This document shows positions 35,775-44,258 of a stretch of DNA of 64,000 nt, in pieces. The translations under genes were made by a program, and so were the position numbers. The notes under the pieces are model-generated. The model ran no database searches and was not told where the DNA came from. It saw only the letters and a list, made by a program, of their open reading frames with translations. Source of the DNA: Paraburkholderia rhizosphaerae (GTDB lineage Bacteria; Pseudomonadota; Gammaproteobacteria; Burkholderiales; Burkholderiaceae). The stretch's first letter is position 1. Each line of letters starts with the position of its first letter. The stretch is from positions 124,001-188,000 of the forward strand of contig NZ_SORE01000005.1 in the NCBI RefSeq assembly GCF_004366595.1, read 5' to 3'.

Positions 35775-36572
35775 TTATTGTGCGGACTCTGTGGTAAGAC
35801 GGCGGATGCCACGCCAATGCTGCACCGCGACTATGGCGACCAGCGCGCCGAGAATCGCCAGCGACGCGCTGATGCGATCGAGCGCGAAGCCGCCGTCCTC
35901 ATGCGGTTTGGTCAACGTATCGCCGAGGGTCGCGCCAAGCGGCCGCGTCAGCACATAGGCGGCCCAGAACAGGATGCTGACAGGAATCCGTTTGCCGATG
36001 CGCCACGCAATTGCGACTAGCGCGAGCAGACCTGCAAATACGAGCGCGCCTCGCTCGAAACCGAGCCCGAGACTGCTCGCGGTGAAATCGCCGAGCGCGG
36101 TGCCGAGCGTGTTGGATACGAGAATCGTGAGCCAGTAGAACACTTCATCGCGCGAATGCACGATGGTCTGATATTCGATGCGGCCCGCCACCGCGCGCCA
36201 CGCCGCGAGAATCAGCAGCACCGCCAGCAACAACATTGCCGACGATATGACGTAGCCGAGGCCTGCGGTGCGGTCGAGAAAGTCGGACATCGTCGTGCCA
36301 ACCGTGGTGGTTGCAACCACCACGGCCCAATAGATGGCCGGTTGATAGCGGTCGCTACGCACTTGCAATGTCAGCGTAATGACAAAGAACGCGAGAAAAA
36401 CGAGGGTCGCGACCGCGTAGCCGAGCTCAAGCGTCATCGATAATGCATCGCCGCCGGTTTCACCGACTGTTGTCGCGAGAATTTTCACGATCCAGAATAT
36501 TGCAGTCGCTTGCGGTACCTTACTGATCAGATCGTCGTCCCGATCGTTGCGTATGGATATCGATCGCGTCAC
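35775..36572 (-). CDS. DUF347 (COG4705) membrane protein with four repeats
   Basis: The 265-residue integral membrane protein has about eight hydrophobic segments arranged as four internal repeats. Each contains a pattern of Thr/Gly-Asp type: TTVGETGGDAL, TTVGTTMSDFL, NTLGTALGDFT and RPLGATLGDTL. This is the DUF347/COG4705 pattern. The start is GTG at 36572 with an excellent GGAGGG upstream. An ATG at 36629 lies before it without such a site. No substrate or function is known for the family. The acidic residues in each repeat suggest ion or metal binding within the membrane. Confidence 0.85.
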   Translation of the reverse strand: MTRSISIRNDRDDDLISKVPQATAIFWIVKILATTVGETGGDALSMTLELGYAVATLVFLAFFVITLTLQVRSDRYQPAIYWAVVVATTTVGTTMSDFLDRTAGLGYVISSAMLLLAVLLILAAWRAVAGRIEYQTIVHSRDEVFYWLTILVSNTLGTALGDFTASSLGLGFERGALVFAGLLALVAIAWRIGKRIPVSILFWAAYVLTRPLGATLGDTLTKPHEDGGFALDRISASLAILGALVAIVAVQHWRGIRRLTTESAQ

Positions 36573-36758
36573 GTTACACCCTCCTGTCAAATAGCTGCCG
36601 CCCGCGCACGCGTTCGGTGCGGCAGGCAAGCGGACAAAGGGCGATAGTGGGGGAATGCGCCTTAAGGCTCCCTTAGCTGCACTGCACCAGGCGCTGCAAG
36701 CTCACGCGCGCGGCGCTATGCTACGGCTTCTAAATCTCCTGTCACCAAGGACTCATTC

Positions 36759-37466
36759 ATGAAACCGAATCTCGGATCGATGGTTGGCTTTCGCCGGCCC
36801 GACGGCAAAGAAGTCAGTGGGTATCTGGCGAAGCCGGAAAACCCGCAGGGCGCGCCCGCAGTGGTCGTGCTGCAGGAGTGGTGGGGGTTGAACGACCAGA
36901 TTCGCGGCGTCGCGGATCGTCTCGCGCAAGCGGGCTACCTCGCGTTGGTGCCGGACCTGTATCGCGGCAAATCGACGGTCGAGGAAGAAGAAGCGCACCA
37001 TCTGATGACCGGGCTCGACTTCGGCGATGCGGCATCGCAGGACATTCGAGGCGCGGTGCAGTTTTTGAAGCAGCAATCGCAGCGGGTCGCGGTGCTCGGC
37101 TACTGCATGGGCGGCGCGCTTGCGTGGCTTTCGCTTTGTCAGACTCCTGAACTGTCGGCCGGCGTGATCTGGTATGGATACCCGCCGATCGATTACATCG
37201 ACGCATCGAAAATCAAGGTGCCGGTGCTCGCGCATTGGGCGAAGCAAGATGCGTTTTTTGCGGAAGCGGGCGTCGATGCGCTGGCCGCGAAGCTGAGCGA
37301 AGCGAAGGTCGATGCGCAATTCCATCGCTATCTCGCGCATCACGCATTCGCGAACGAGACGGCGGTTGGGCCGGGCCGCATCGCCGGTACGCAGTACGAT
37401 CCGGTGTGGGCGCAACTATCGTGGGATCGCACGCTGACGTTCCTTGCCCGCAAGCTTTGGGCTTGA
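36759..37466 (+). CDS. Dienelactone hydrolase family protein
   Basis: The 235-residue alpha/beta-hydrolase has nucleophile Cys116 in GYCMGGA, Glu40 in QEWWGLN, Asp164 in WAKQDAFF and His195 in YLAHHAFANE. This is the Cys-His-Asp triad of carboxymethylenebutenolidase-type enzymes, which open dienelactone in aromatic degradation. The length fits. A strong terminator follows the gene, so it is a single-gene unit. The real substrate in this strain is unknown because no other aromatic pathway gene is nearby. Confidence 0.9.
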   Translation: MKPNLGSMVGFRRPDGKEVSGYLAKPENPQGAPAVVVLQEWWGLNDQIRGVADRLAQAGYLALVPDLYRGKSTVEEEEAHHLMTGLDFGDAASQDIRGAVQFLKQQSQRVAVLGYCMGGALAWLSLCQTPELSAGVIWYGYPPIDYIDASKIKVPVLAHWAKQDAFFAEAGVDALAAKLSEAKVDAQFHRYLAHHAFANETAVGPGRIAGTQYDPVWAQLSWDRTLTFLARKLWA

Positions 37467-37513
37467 TCGACTAGCGGCGCGAGCCGCGGATGCACGACCG
37501 GTTCGCCCAAATG

Positions 37514-37553
37514 ACGAGGGCGCGTGGTGTCTGCACCACGCGCCCTCGTTTTT
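37514..37553 (+). terminator. Intrinsic terminator after the dienelactone hydrolase gene
   Basis: A perfect 16-base stem (37514-37529 with 37534-37549), a TCTG loop and a following T run at 37550-37553 make a clear intrinsic terminator for the plus-strand gene. The stem may also stop minus-strand transcription from the cytochrome c gene, though the T run in that direction is weak. Confidence 0.9.
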
Positions 37554-37574
37554 GCTGCCGGTCGGTTCGTGCTG

Positions 37575-37889
37575 CTATGGCTTCAGGCTGTGATAGAACG
37601 CTGCGAGATTCGCGATATCCGTATCCGACAGCGGCTTGACAACGGTCGACATCAACTCGTTTTTGCGTGCACCGCTTTTGAAGTCGTTGAGCGCCTTCAC
37701 CAGATAGTCCTGATTCTGGCCCGCCAGATTCGGCGCGTCGGGCTGCTTCGAGATGCCGTCGAGTCCGTGGCACGCCTGGCATTGCACCGCTTTCGCACGC
37801 CCGGCGGCGATATCCGCCGCCTGCGCGGTGAGTGCACCGCTTGCCATGCCGATCGCGACAAACGCCGCCGCTATTGCCTCACGCGTCAT
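37575..37889 (-). CDS. Small class I cytochrome c
   Basis: The 104-residue product has a signal peptide ending LTAQA and one haem motif CQACHGLDG. A probable axial Met is in NELMSTVV. It overlaps the upstream soluble quinoprotein-type dehydrogenase gene by 4 bases (ATGA), so it is the likely electron acceptor of that enzyme. It resembles c-553-type cytochromes. Confidence 0.88.
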   Translation of the reverse strand: MTREAIAAAFVAIGMASGALTAQAADIAAGRAKAVQCQACHGLDGISKQPDAPNLAGQNQDYLVKALNDFKSGARKNELMSTVVKPLSDTDIANLAAFYHSLKP

Positions 37890-39163
37890 TTAGCCCCCGT
37901 GTACGAGATCCGGTAGATCGCGCCCGCATAGTCATCCGAGACGAGCAGCGAACCGTCCTGCAACTGCTGCACGTCGACCGGGCGGCCCATGTATTCGCCG
38001 TTCGGCGTTAGCCATCCTTCGGCGAACACTTCGGCGGTGCCGGCCGTGCCGTCATCCTTGATCGGGATGAACATCAGGCGTGCGCCGATCGGCTTGGTCC
38101 GGTTCCATGAGCCGTGTTCCGCATCGAAGATGCCGCCTTGATACTTCGCGGGGAACATCTTGCCGGTATAGAACGACATGCCGAGGTCCGCCGCGTGCGC
38201 GGCGAAGTCGACTTGCGGGAACACGACGCCTGCCGGCGGCGTGGTGTCCTTGTACTCTTCGGTGCGCACCTTGCCGCCGCCGTACCACGGGAAGCCGAAG
38301 TTCTCGCCGGCCTTGGTCGCGTGGTTCAGTTCGCCGGGCGGGATATCGTCGCCCATCCCGTCCACCTGGTTGTCCGTGAACCACAAGGTCTTGTCTTTCG
38401 GGTTGAAGTCCATGCCGACCGAGTTGCGCACGCCGTGCGCGTAGACCTCGCGATTCTTGCCGTTCTGGTCCATCCGGATGATGCCCGCGAGGCCATTTTT
38501 GTCGAGCTCGGCAAGCTTGTCCTTAGGCGGCACGTTCCACGGCTGGCCAAGGGCGATATAGAGCTTTTTGTCCGGGCCGATGCGGCACGCGCGCGCGCCG
38601 TGATTGAAGCTCTCGAATTGCGTCGGGATCAGTTTGCCCTGCGGCACAACGACCGCCGCTGCGACGTCCGGGCCGCCTTCGCCGAAGAACTGCGCGGCCG
38701 GGAACGCCAGCACGCGGTTCTGTTCGACGACATACAGCACGCCGTCCGGCGAGAAGCACACGCCATTGGGCACCTTGAACGTGACAGAGCTGGCAAACGA
38801 CACGACGTCGTCGGCGACCCGGCGCTTCGTGCGATCGGTCACCTGCCAGACGCGGTTCTTGCGCGTGCCGACGAATACAACGCCGGTAGAAGGTTCGATG
38901 GCCATATGGCGCGCTTCGGGCACTACCGCGTAAAGCTCGATCTTGAAGCCGGGCGGCAGTTTGATCTGTTTCAGGTTCTCGCGCAGCGCGTCGGCGCGTG
39001 CACCGGTTTGCGGAACGGTTTCAGGTGGCGTGGTGTTGCCAGTTTGCTGGAAGTTGGACAGCGTGTTGACGGTGTCCGCGGCTTGGGCGGCGGGGAGCGT
39101 GGCAACCTGAGTTGCGAAGAGTGTCGCGACAGCGAATGGCAGAAGCTTGAGCGTTGCGTTCAT
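37886..39163 (-). CDS. PQQ-type sugar dehydrogenase (sorbosone dehydrogenase-like)
   Basis: The 425-residue secreted protein has a signal peptide (LPFAVATLFATQV, ending AQAAD). The six-bladed propeller pattern of soluble glucose/sorbosone dehydrogenases is seen: LPPGFKIELYAVVPEARHMA, DVVSFASSVTFKVPNGVCFSPDG, HGVRNSVGMDFNPKDKTLWF and DYAGAIYRISY. Such enzymes oxidise sugars or aldehydes with PQQ and pass electrons to a cytochrome c, here the next gene. The start at 39163 is preferred over 39208, whose extra 15 residues precede the signal peptide. Substrate not predicted. It may also lack PQQ, as some relatives do. Confidence 0.82.
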   Translation of the reverse strand: MNATLKLLPFAVATLFATQVATLPAAQAADTVNTLSNFQQTGNTTPPETVPQTGARADALRENLKQIKLPPGFKIELYAVVPEARHMAIEPSTGVVFVGTRKNRVWQVTDRTKRRVADDVVSFASSVTFKVPNGVCFSPDGVLYVVEQNRVLAFPAAQFFGEGGPDVAAAVVVPQGKLIPTQFESFNHGARACRIGPDKKLYIALGQPWNVPPKDKLAELDKNGLAGIIRMDQNGKNREVYAHGVRNSVGMDFNPKDKTLWFTDNQVDGMGDDIPPGELNHATKAGENFGFPWYGGGKVRTEEYKDTTPPAGVVFPQVDFAAHAADLGMSFYTGKMFPAKYQGGIFDAEHGSWNRTKPIGARLMFIPIKDDGTAGTAEVFAEGWLTPNGEYMGRPVDVQQLQDGSLLVSDDYAGAIYRISYTGAK

Positions 39164-39364
39164 CGAAGTGTCTCCTTGGAATTGGCTTCGTTTTTGTTGC
39201 AACTGCAACTGCGTGATGGGATGGTTTAGTGGAACGATGGGCTGGCCTGCTTCTCCTTCATGTGCAAATCAGTAGAGTTATAGACGATAGCGCGCGGGGT
39301 TGCGCAAAACTTCAAGATGCTACAGCCGGGCGATGCGATGCGGACATAGGAATAACTCCCGAAT

Positions 39365-39403
39365 AAAAAAGCCGCCGCGGCATTTGGCCGCGGCGGCTTA
39401 TTT
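39365..39403 (-). terminator. Intrinsic terminator of the ABC transporter operon
   Basis: A 12-base GC-rich stem (39369-39380 with 39388-39399) and 7-base loop are followed on the minus strand by six T residues (39370-39365). This ends the minus-strand operon whose last gene is at 39455. A T-rich stretch also follows on the plus strand, so it may be bidirectional. Confidence 0.88.
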
Positions 39404-39454
39404 TCCTTCAAGGCTTTTCAAGGCGTCCTGCAACAGGCGCCGCAACGATCGACC

Positions 39455-40606
39455 TTACTGCGCGAAGTCGATATGCTTCACGAACTCGATCTTGCCGTTG
39501 TCGTTCTTGACAATGTTGTAGCCGTGCAGGCCATCGCCATTTGCATCGAACGTGTACGTGCCTTCGACGCCCTTATACCCCTTGATCGCACGCAGCGCCT
39601 TCGCGATATCGTCCGGTTTCGTGCTGTTCGCGTTCTTGATGGCGAGCGCAAGCAGATTGACCGAGTCATACGCCCACGCTGAGTAGAAGTCCGGTTCGAT
39701 CTTGTACGCGGCACGATACTTCTGTGCATACGCCTTCGCCTCCGGGCTCGAGTCCGGTGCAAAGTCCGCGATCGAATACGAGCCGTACAGCGCGTCGCCT
39801 GCGAGCTGCATCGCGGTTGCAGTCGACACCGACGGGGACCCGATCCATGCCGACTTCACGCCGAGCTGGCGCAACTGCTTGCCGAAAATCGCGACGTCCG
39901 TCGAGTTTGCGATATAGGTCGCGACAATGTCCGCTCCCGAGTTCTTCACGGCCAGCACGATCGGCGTGAAGTCCTGCGAATTACTGGTGAAGCCTTGCAC
40001 GATCACCGGCGTGATGCCCGCGGCTTTCAGCGCTTCGGTCAGCGCCTTCTCGCCGCCGTTGCCGAACGCGTCGGTCGAATGGACGATGGCCCACTTCTTC
40101 AGCTTCAGTGTGTTGACGCCATAATCGGCGATCACTTTCGCCGAATAACCGTCATTCGGACGCGCGCGGAAAATCCACGGGTTGTTCGCATGCGTGAGGC
40201 CGACATCGGTGCCGCCGACCATGATCGGCAGCCGCGCGCGCAACACGGTCGGCGAAATCGCCTGAATCTGCGTGCTGCGCACCGTCGCGATCAACGCGGA
40301 CAGGTTGCCCGCGCTCGTCAGCTTCGAGATGGCCAGCACCGAACCCGGGTTCGTGCTCTGGTTGTCTTCGTTGCGCAGCACGAGCTGGTGGCCCAGCACG
40401 CCGCCCGCCTTGTTGATCTCGTCGAGCGCGAGCTTCGCGCCGTTGGCCTGGTAAATCCCGGCTTCGGAGCTTGGGCCCGTGCTCTCGGTCATCATGCCGA
40501 ATGTGACCGGGTCGGCGGCGAGCGCGTGCGATGACGCGAGTGCGAGAGCGGCGGCAGCCGTGGTGGCCGAAATAGCAGCGGTCAGCCATGACGATGTTTT
40601 TTTCAT
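39455..40606 (-). CDS. Branched-chain amino acid-type ABC transporter substrate-binding protein
   Basis: The 383-residue periplasmic binding protein has a signal peptide (ALALASSHALAAD). The type I periplasmic binding fold (DPVTFGMMTESTGPSSEAGIYQ, ALDEINKAGGVLGHQLVL, YGVNTLKLKKWAIVHSTDA) is of the LivK family. GGAG precedes the ATG. It is the last gene of the operon with permease/ATPase genes and a 3-hydroxyacyl-CoA dehydrogenase-like enzyme, so its ligand may be a small carboxylate or amino-acid derivative rather than leucine. Ligand not determined. Confidence 0.9.
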   Translation of the reverse strand: MKKTSSWLTAAISATTAAAALALASSHALAADPVTFGMMTESTGPSSEAGIYQANGAKLALDEINKAGGVLGHQLVLRNEDNQSTNPGSVLAISKLTSAGNLSALIATVRSTQIQAISPTVLRARLPIMVGGTDVGLTHANNPWIFRARPNDGYSAKVIADYGVNTLKLKKWAIVHSTDAFGNGGEKALTEALKAAGITPVIVQGFTSNSQDFTPIVLAVKNSGADIVATYIANSTDVAIFGKQLRQLGVKSAWIGSPSVSTATAMQLAGDALYGSYSIADFAPDSSPEAKAYAQKYRAAYKIEPDFYSAWAYDSVNLLALAIKNANSTKPDDIAKALRAIKGYKGVEGTYTFDANGDGLHGYNIVKNDNGKIEFVKHIDFAQ

Positions 40607-40689
40607 CTACGTGTCTCCAGACGGTGCAGGCCGGGCGGCCCGGCGTAATGGTCAAGCGTTCAAAAACACAACAGCTTCAACGTCAGCGT

Positions 40690-41622
40690 TTATTTCTCAG
40701 GGGCGGCGCGCTTGTGCGCGACCAGATTCATCAGCCGCTGGTCGCGCCATGCGGAGCGCGCCGGGCGCTGGTCGGCCGGCAATTCGGCGAGGCGCTCCTG
40801 CTCGAGCTTGCCGATCAGCGCGTCGTTCCACTTGCGCGGCGTGGCTTGCGTCGCAATGTCGAAATACAGCGGGCCATAGCGGCCGCAGTAATCGCGCAGG
40901 CCACCCGGTGCGTTCAGATCGATGGTTTCCATCGGGCCCATAAACGACCAGCGCAGCCCGAGGCCATCCTTGACAGCCTTGTCGATATCGCCGCCGGTCA
41001 CATAGCCGTCTTCGACGAGACGGAACGCTTCGGCAAGCAGCGCGCCTTGCAGGCGATTGACAATAAAGCCCTGAATTTCGCGGTTCACGACGATCGGCAC
41101 CTGACCCGCGCGTTGATAGAGCGTGCGGGCTCGTTCGATCACAGCCGGCTCGGTCCACGGCGCCGGCACCAGCTCGACGAGCGGCACGACCGACGGCGGA
41201 TTGATCGGGTGGCCGACGAAGCAGCGCTGACGGCATCCGAGTTCTTCGGTGAAGGCCGACGCCGGAATGCCGGACGTCGAGCTTGCGATTAGCGTGTTCG
41301 GGCCGATCAGCTTGTCGAGCTTCGCGTAGATTTCCTTTTTCGCGTCGACCGTTTCGCGGACGTTTTCCTGCACGAAGTCCGCACCGTGCAAAGCCTCTTC
41401 GAGCGAGCCCGTCGCACTGACGCGCGCAATCACGGTCTCCGGCGCTTCGCTGATCAGGCCGATCGCATGCTGCTTGACGAGACCGGCTTTGACTGTGTCG
41501 CGCGCGCTCGCGACCGCGTTCGCATCGATGTCGCACAGCGTAACCGTATGCCCGGCTCGCGCGAACACCGACGCCCACGCACAACCGATCAACCCGGCGC
41601 CGATGATTGCGATTTTCTCCAT
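40690..41622 (-). CDS. 3-hydroxyacyl-CoA dehydrogenase-like NAD-dependent dehydrogenase
   Basis: The 310-residue product has a Rossmann N-terminus (MEKIAIIGAGLIGCAWA, then CDIDANAV) and the 3-hydroxyacyl-CoA dehydrogenase C-terminal domain (GFIVNRLQGALLAEAFRLVEDG, FMGPMETIDLNAPGG). Active-site Ser/His regions ASSTSG and GHPINPP are present. The family includes L-carnitine dehydrogenase and L-gulonate 3-dehydrogenase, so it may oxidise a hydroxy acid that the adjacent ABC system imports. The ATG at 41622 is used, since the upstream in-frame codons look like read-through. Confidence 0.85.
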   Translation of the reverse strand: MEKIAIIGAGLIGCAWASVFARAGHTVTLCDIDANAVASARDTVKAGLVKQHAIGLISEAPETVIARVSATGSLEEALHGADFVQENVRETVDAKKEIYAKLDKLIGPNTLIASSTSGIPASAFTEELGCRQRCFVGHPINPPSVVPLVELVPAPWTEPAVIERARTLYQRAGQVPIVVNREIQGFIVNRLQGALLAEAFRLVEDGYVTGGDIDKAVKDGLGLRWSFMGPMETIDLNAPGGLRDYCGRYGPLYFDIATQATPRKWNDALIGKLEQERLAELPADQRPARSAWRDQRLMNLVAHKRAAPEK

Positions 41623-41734
41623 CGTTGATTCTCCTTTGTGTTCCGCAGCGGAACGATTAAGCGTTGACACGAAGCGACCCTGCTCGAAGCGAACGCGAAT
41701 GGGAACGCGATCGCGAGCAGGGCGGCAGGCGGAC

Positions 41735-42475
41735 TCAGCCGGCTGCCGCGTGGGCCTTGCCGCCGCCCAGATACGCGGCGCGCACTTCTTCGTTATTGAG
41801 CAATTCGGCAGGCGTGCCTTCGACAATCACGCGTCCGGTCGACAGCACATAGCCGCGGTCGGCCACCGACAGCGCCATGTTCGCGTTCTGTTCGACGAGC
41901 AGCACGGTGGTGCCGCGCTCGCGGATCGTACGGATCGTCGCGAACAGTTGCTGCACGATGATCGGCGCGAGCCCGAGCGACGGTTCGTCGAGCAGGATCA
42001 GCTTCGGTTTGGACATCAGTCCGCGCGCGACCGCGAGCATCTGCTGCTGGCCGCCGGACAGGCTCCAGCCGAGCGCGTTCGCGAGGCGTTTGAGATCCGG
42101 GAAGATCGCGTACATCTCTTCGACTTCGGATTCGAGCACACGCCGGCCGACATGCCCGCGCGGCGACGAGCCGATCATGATGTTTTCCTTGACCGTCAGC
42201 CCCGGAAAAATGCGCCGCCCTTCGGGCACGTGCGCAATGCCCATCCGCACGATCTTTTCCGGCGACGCGCGTTCGATCGATTCGCCGTTGAAGCGGATCT
42301 GGCCGCGCGTGGCCGGCACGAGACCCGAGACATTGCGCAACGTCGTGGTCTTGCCCGCGCCGTTCGCGCCGAGCAGCGTGACGATCTCGCCTTGATCGAC
42401 GTGCAGCGACACGTCATTCAACGCCTGCACATGGCCGTAGTGGCTTTCGATGTGAGTGAGTTCAAGCAGCGGCAT
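41735..42475 (-). CDS. ABC transporter ATP-binding protein (LivF type)
   Basis: The 246-residue ATPase has Walker A GANGAGKTT, Q-loop, signature LSGGQQQMLAVARGL and Walker B LILLDEPSLGL, all of the LivF subfamily (short, ends near the D-loop plus about 50 residues). The start at 42475 overlaps the LivM-LivG stop by 14 bases. It provides one of two ATPase subunits of the importer. Confidence 0.93.
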   Translation of the reverse strand: MPLLELTHIESHYGHVQALNDVSLHVDQGEIVTLLGANGAGKTTTLRNVSGLVPATRGQIRFNGESIERASPEKIVRMGIAHVPEGRRIFPGLTVKENIMIGSSPRGHVGRRVLESEVEEMYAIFPDLKRLANALGWSLSGGQQQMLAVARGLMSKPKLILLDEPSLGLAPIIVQQLFATIRTIRERGTTVLLVEQNANMALSVADRGYVLSTGRVIVEGTPAELLNNEEVRAAYLGGGKAHAAAG

Positions 42476-44258
42476 GGGCGTTCTCCCCGAGATAGGCGGC
42501 AACCACGTCCGGATGGCGCATCACGTAACCCGGCTCGCCTTCCGCGATCTTCTTGCCGAAGTTCAGTACCGTGATCGTGTCGGACACCTGTTCGATCAGG
42601 CTGATGTCGTGTTCGATCAGGAAAATCGTCATGCCGTGGCCTTTCAGGCGCTTCAGCAGTTCGCCAAGGTTTTTCTTTTCCGTCAGGTTCAGACCGGCCG
42701 CGGGTTCGTCGAGCAGCAGAAACCGTGGATGTCCGGCGAGTGCTCGCGCGATTTCGACGAGGCGCTGGTGGCCGTACGGCAGGTTCTTCACGGTCAGATG
42801 CATCTGCTCGGCCATGCCGACGAACTTGAGCGCCGACATCGCGCGTTCGTGCAGTGCGGCGCGGCTGGTGCCGACCGGATTGTTCGCGCGTTGCGCGCCG
42901 ACCATCACGTTCTCGACCACCGACATCGATGCGAACAGGCGAATGTTCTGGAACGTGCGGCCGATGCCGAGGCCTGCGCGCTGATGCGGCGACATCGTGG
43001 TGATATCGACGTCGTCGAACACGATGCGCCCGCTGGTCGACTTGTAGATGCCGTTCAGCACATTAAGCGTGGTGGTTTTGCCGGAGCCGTTCGGGCCGAT
43101 CAGCGTGTGCACCGTGCCGCGCGCGACGTCGATCGAGATGCCGTCCACCGCCTTCACGCCGCCGAAATGCTTCGCAATGTTTTCAAGCCGCAAAATGGGC
43201 GCCGGGTTCGCGATCGATACGTCGAGTTCAAGTGGCGCAATGCTTTCGACGTCGATTTGCGGCGCCTTTTTGAAGCGGTCGAAACGGCCGCGCACGATGC
43301 CCCAGATGCCTGCCGGCAGGAACACCATGATCAGAATCACCGCGAGCCCGTACACCGCGAGGTAGATGTCCTTCAGAAAGCGCAACCACTCGGGCAGCAC
43401 GATCAACAGGCCGGTGCCGAACACGCCGCCGAAGGCGGAGTCGACGCCGCCGAGCAGCGTCATGGTCAGGAATTCGATCGAGCGCGCGAAGTTGAAGTTG
43501 TCCGGGCTGATGTACGCGAAGCCCGCCGCGTAGAACGCGCCGCCGATGCCTGCCAGTGCCGCGCTCATCGTGAACGCGGTGACTTTCACGCGCAGCGTGT
43601 CGACGCCGGTGACTTCCGCGGCGAGTTCGTTCTCGCGCACCGCGCGCATCGCGCGGCCGATGCGCGTTTGCGGCAGTCGCCACACGAAGGCGACGGCCGC
43701 ATACAGGAACACGAGGCACAACACCAGATAGACGCGATCATCGGCGAACTGGAAGCCGAACAGCGACGGCCGCTGGATGCCTGCGACGCCGTCTGGCCCT
43801 TGCGTAACGCTCGCCCAGTTCACCATCACGAGATCGAAGATCTGCTGGAAGCTGATCGTGATCATCGCGAGATAGTGGCCGCCCAGACGCAGCGTCGTGA
43901 GACCGAGCACGAAGCCTGCGAGGGTCGCGAGGCCGAGACCCATCAGCAGCGTGAGCCAGAAGTTCAGGCCCAGTACGACGGTGCCGAGGCCGACCGCATA
44001 GGCGCCGAGTCCGAAGAATGTGGCCTGCGCGAGATTGATCTGCCCGGTGTAGCCGAGCACGACTGTCATGCCGAGCACGGCGATCGCGTAGGTCGCCGCC
44101 TGCATGAAGATGTTCAGCACGTACGGCGTCAACGGGAACACGAACGGCACCAGCGCGAGCGCAATCGCGACGACGATCGCCGCGACGGCGCCGAACGAAA
44201 GCCGTGTGGCGCGCGCGTCCGGCGCCGGTCCGGTGGAAGCGGGGACCTGGTTCATCAA
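42462..44258 (-). CDS. Fused LivM permease and LivG ATPase
   Basis: The 598-residue chain joins a LivM-type permease (about residues 1-320, with many membrane helices such as VLGYTGQINLAQATFFGLGA and MALLGGVDSAFGG-like regions) to a LivG-type ATPase (about 350-598, Walker A IGPNGSGKTT, signature LPYGHQRLVEIARAL, Walker B FLLLDEPAAGLN). Fusion of permease and ATPase is known in Burkholderiaceae Liv systems. It overlaps LivH at 44255-44258 (ATGA) and LivF by 14 bases, showing one operon. Confidence 0.92.
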   Translation of the reverse strand: MMNQVPASTGPAPDARATRLSFGAVAAIVVAIALALVPFVFPLTPYVLNIFMQAATYAIAVLGMTVVLGYTGQINLAQATFFGLGAYAVGLGTVVLGLNFWLTLLMGLGLATLAGFVLGLTTLRLGGHYLAMITISFQQIFDLVMVNWASVTQGPDGVAGIQRPSLFGFQFADDRVYLVLCLVFLYAAVAFVWRLPQTRIGRAMRAVRENELAAEVTGVDTLRVKVTAFTMSAALAGIGGAFYAAGFAYISPDNFNFARSIEFLTMTLLGGVDSAFGGVFGTGLLIVLPEWLRFLKDIYLAVYGLAVILIMVFLPAGIWGIVRGRFDRFKKAPQIDVESIAPLELDVSIANPAPILRLENIAKHFGGVKAVDGISIDVARGTVHTLIGPNGSGKTTTLNVLNGIYKSTSGRIVFDDVDITTMSPHQRAGLGIGRTFQNIRLFASMSVVENVMVGAQRANNPVGTSRAALHERAMSALKFVGMAEQMHLTVKNLPYGHQRLVEIARALAGHPRFLLLDEPAAGLNLTEKKNLGELLKRLKGHGMTIFLIEHDISLIEQVSDTITVLNFGKKIAEGEPGYVMRHPDVVAAYLGENAHAAA

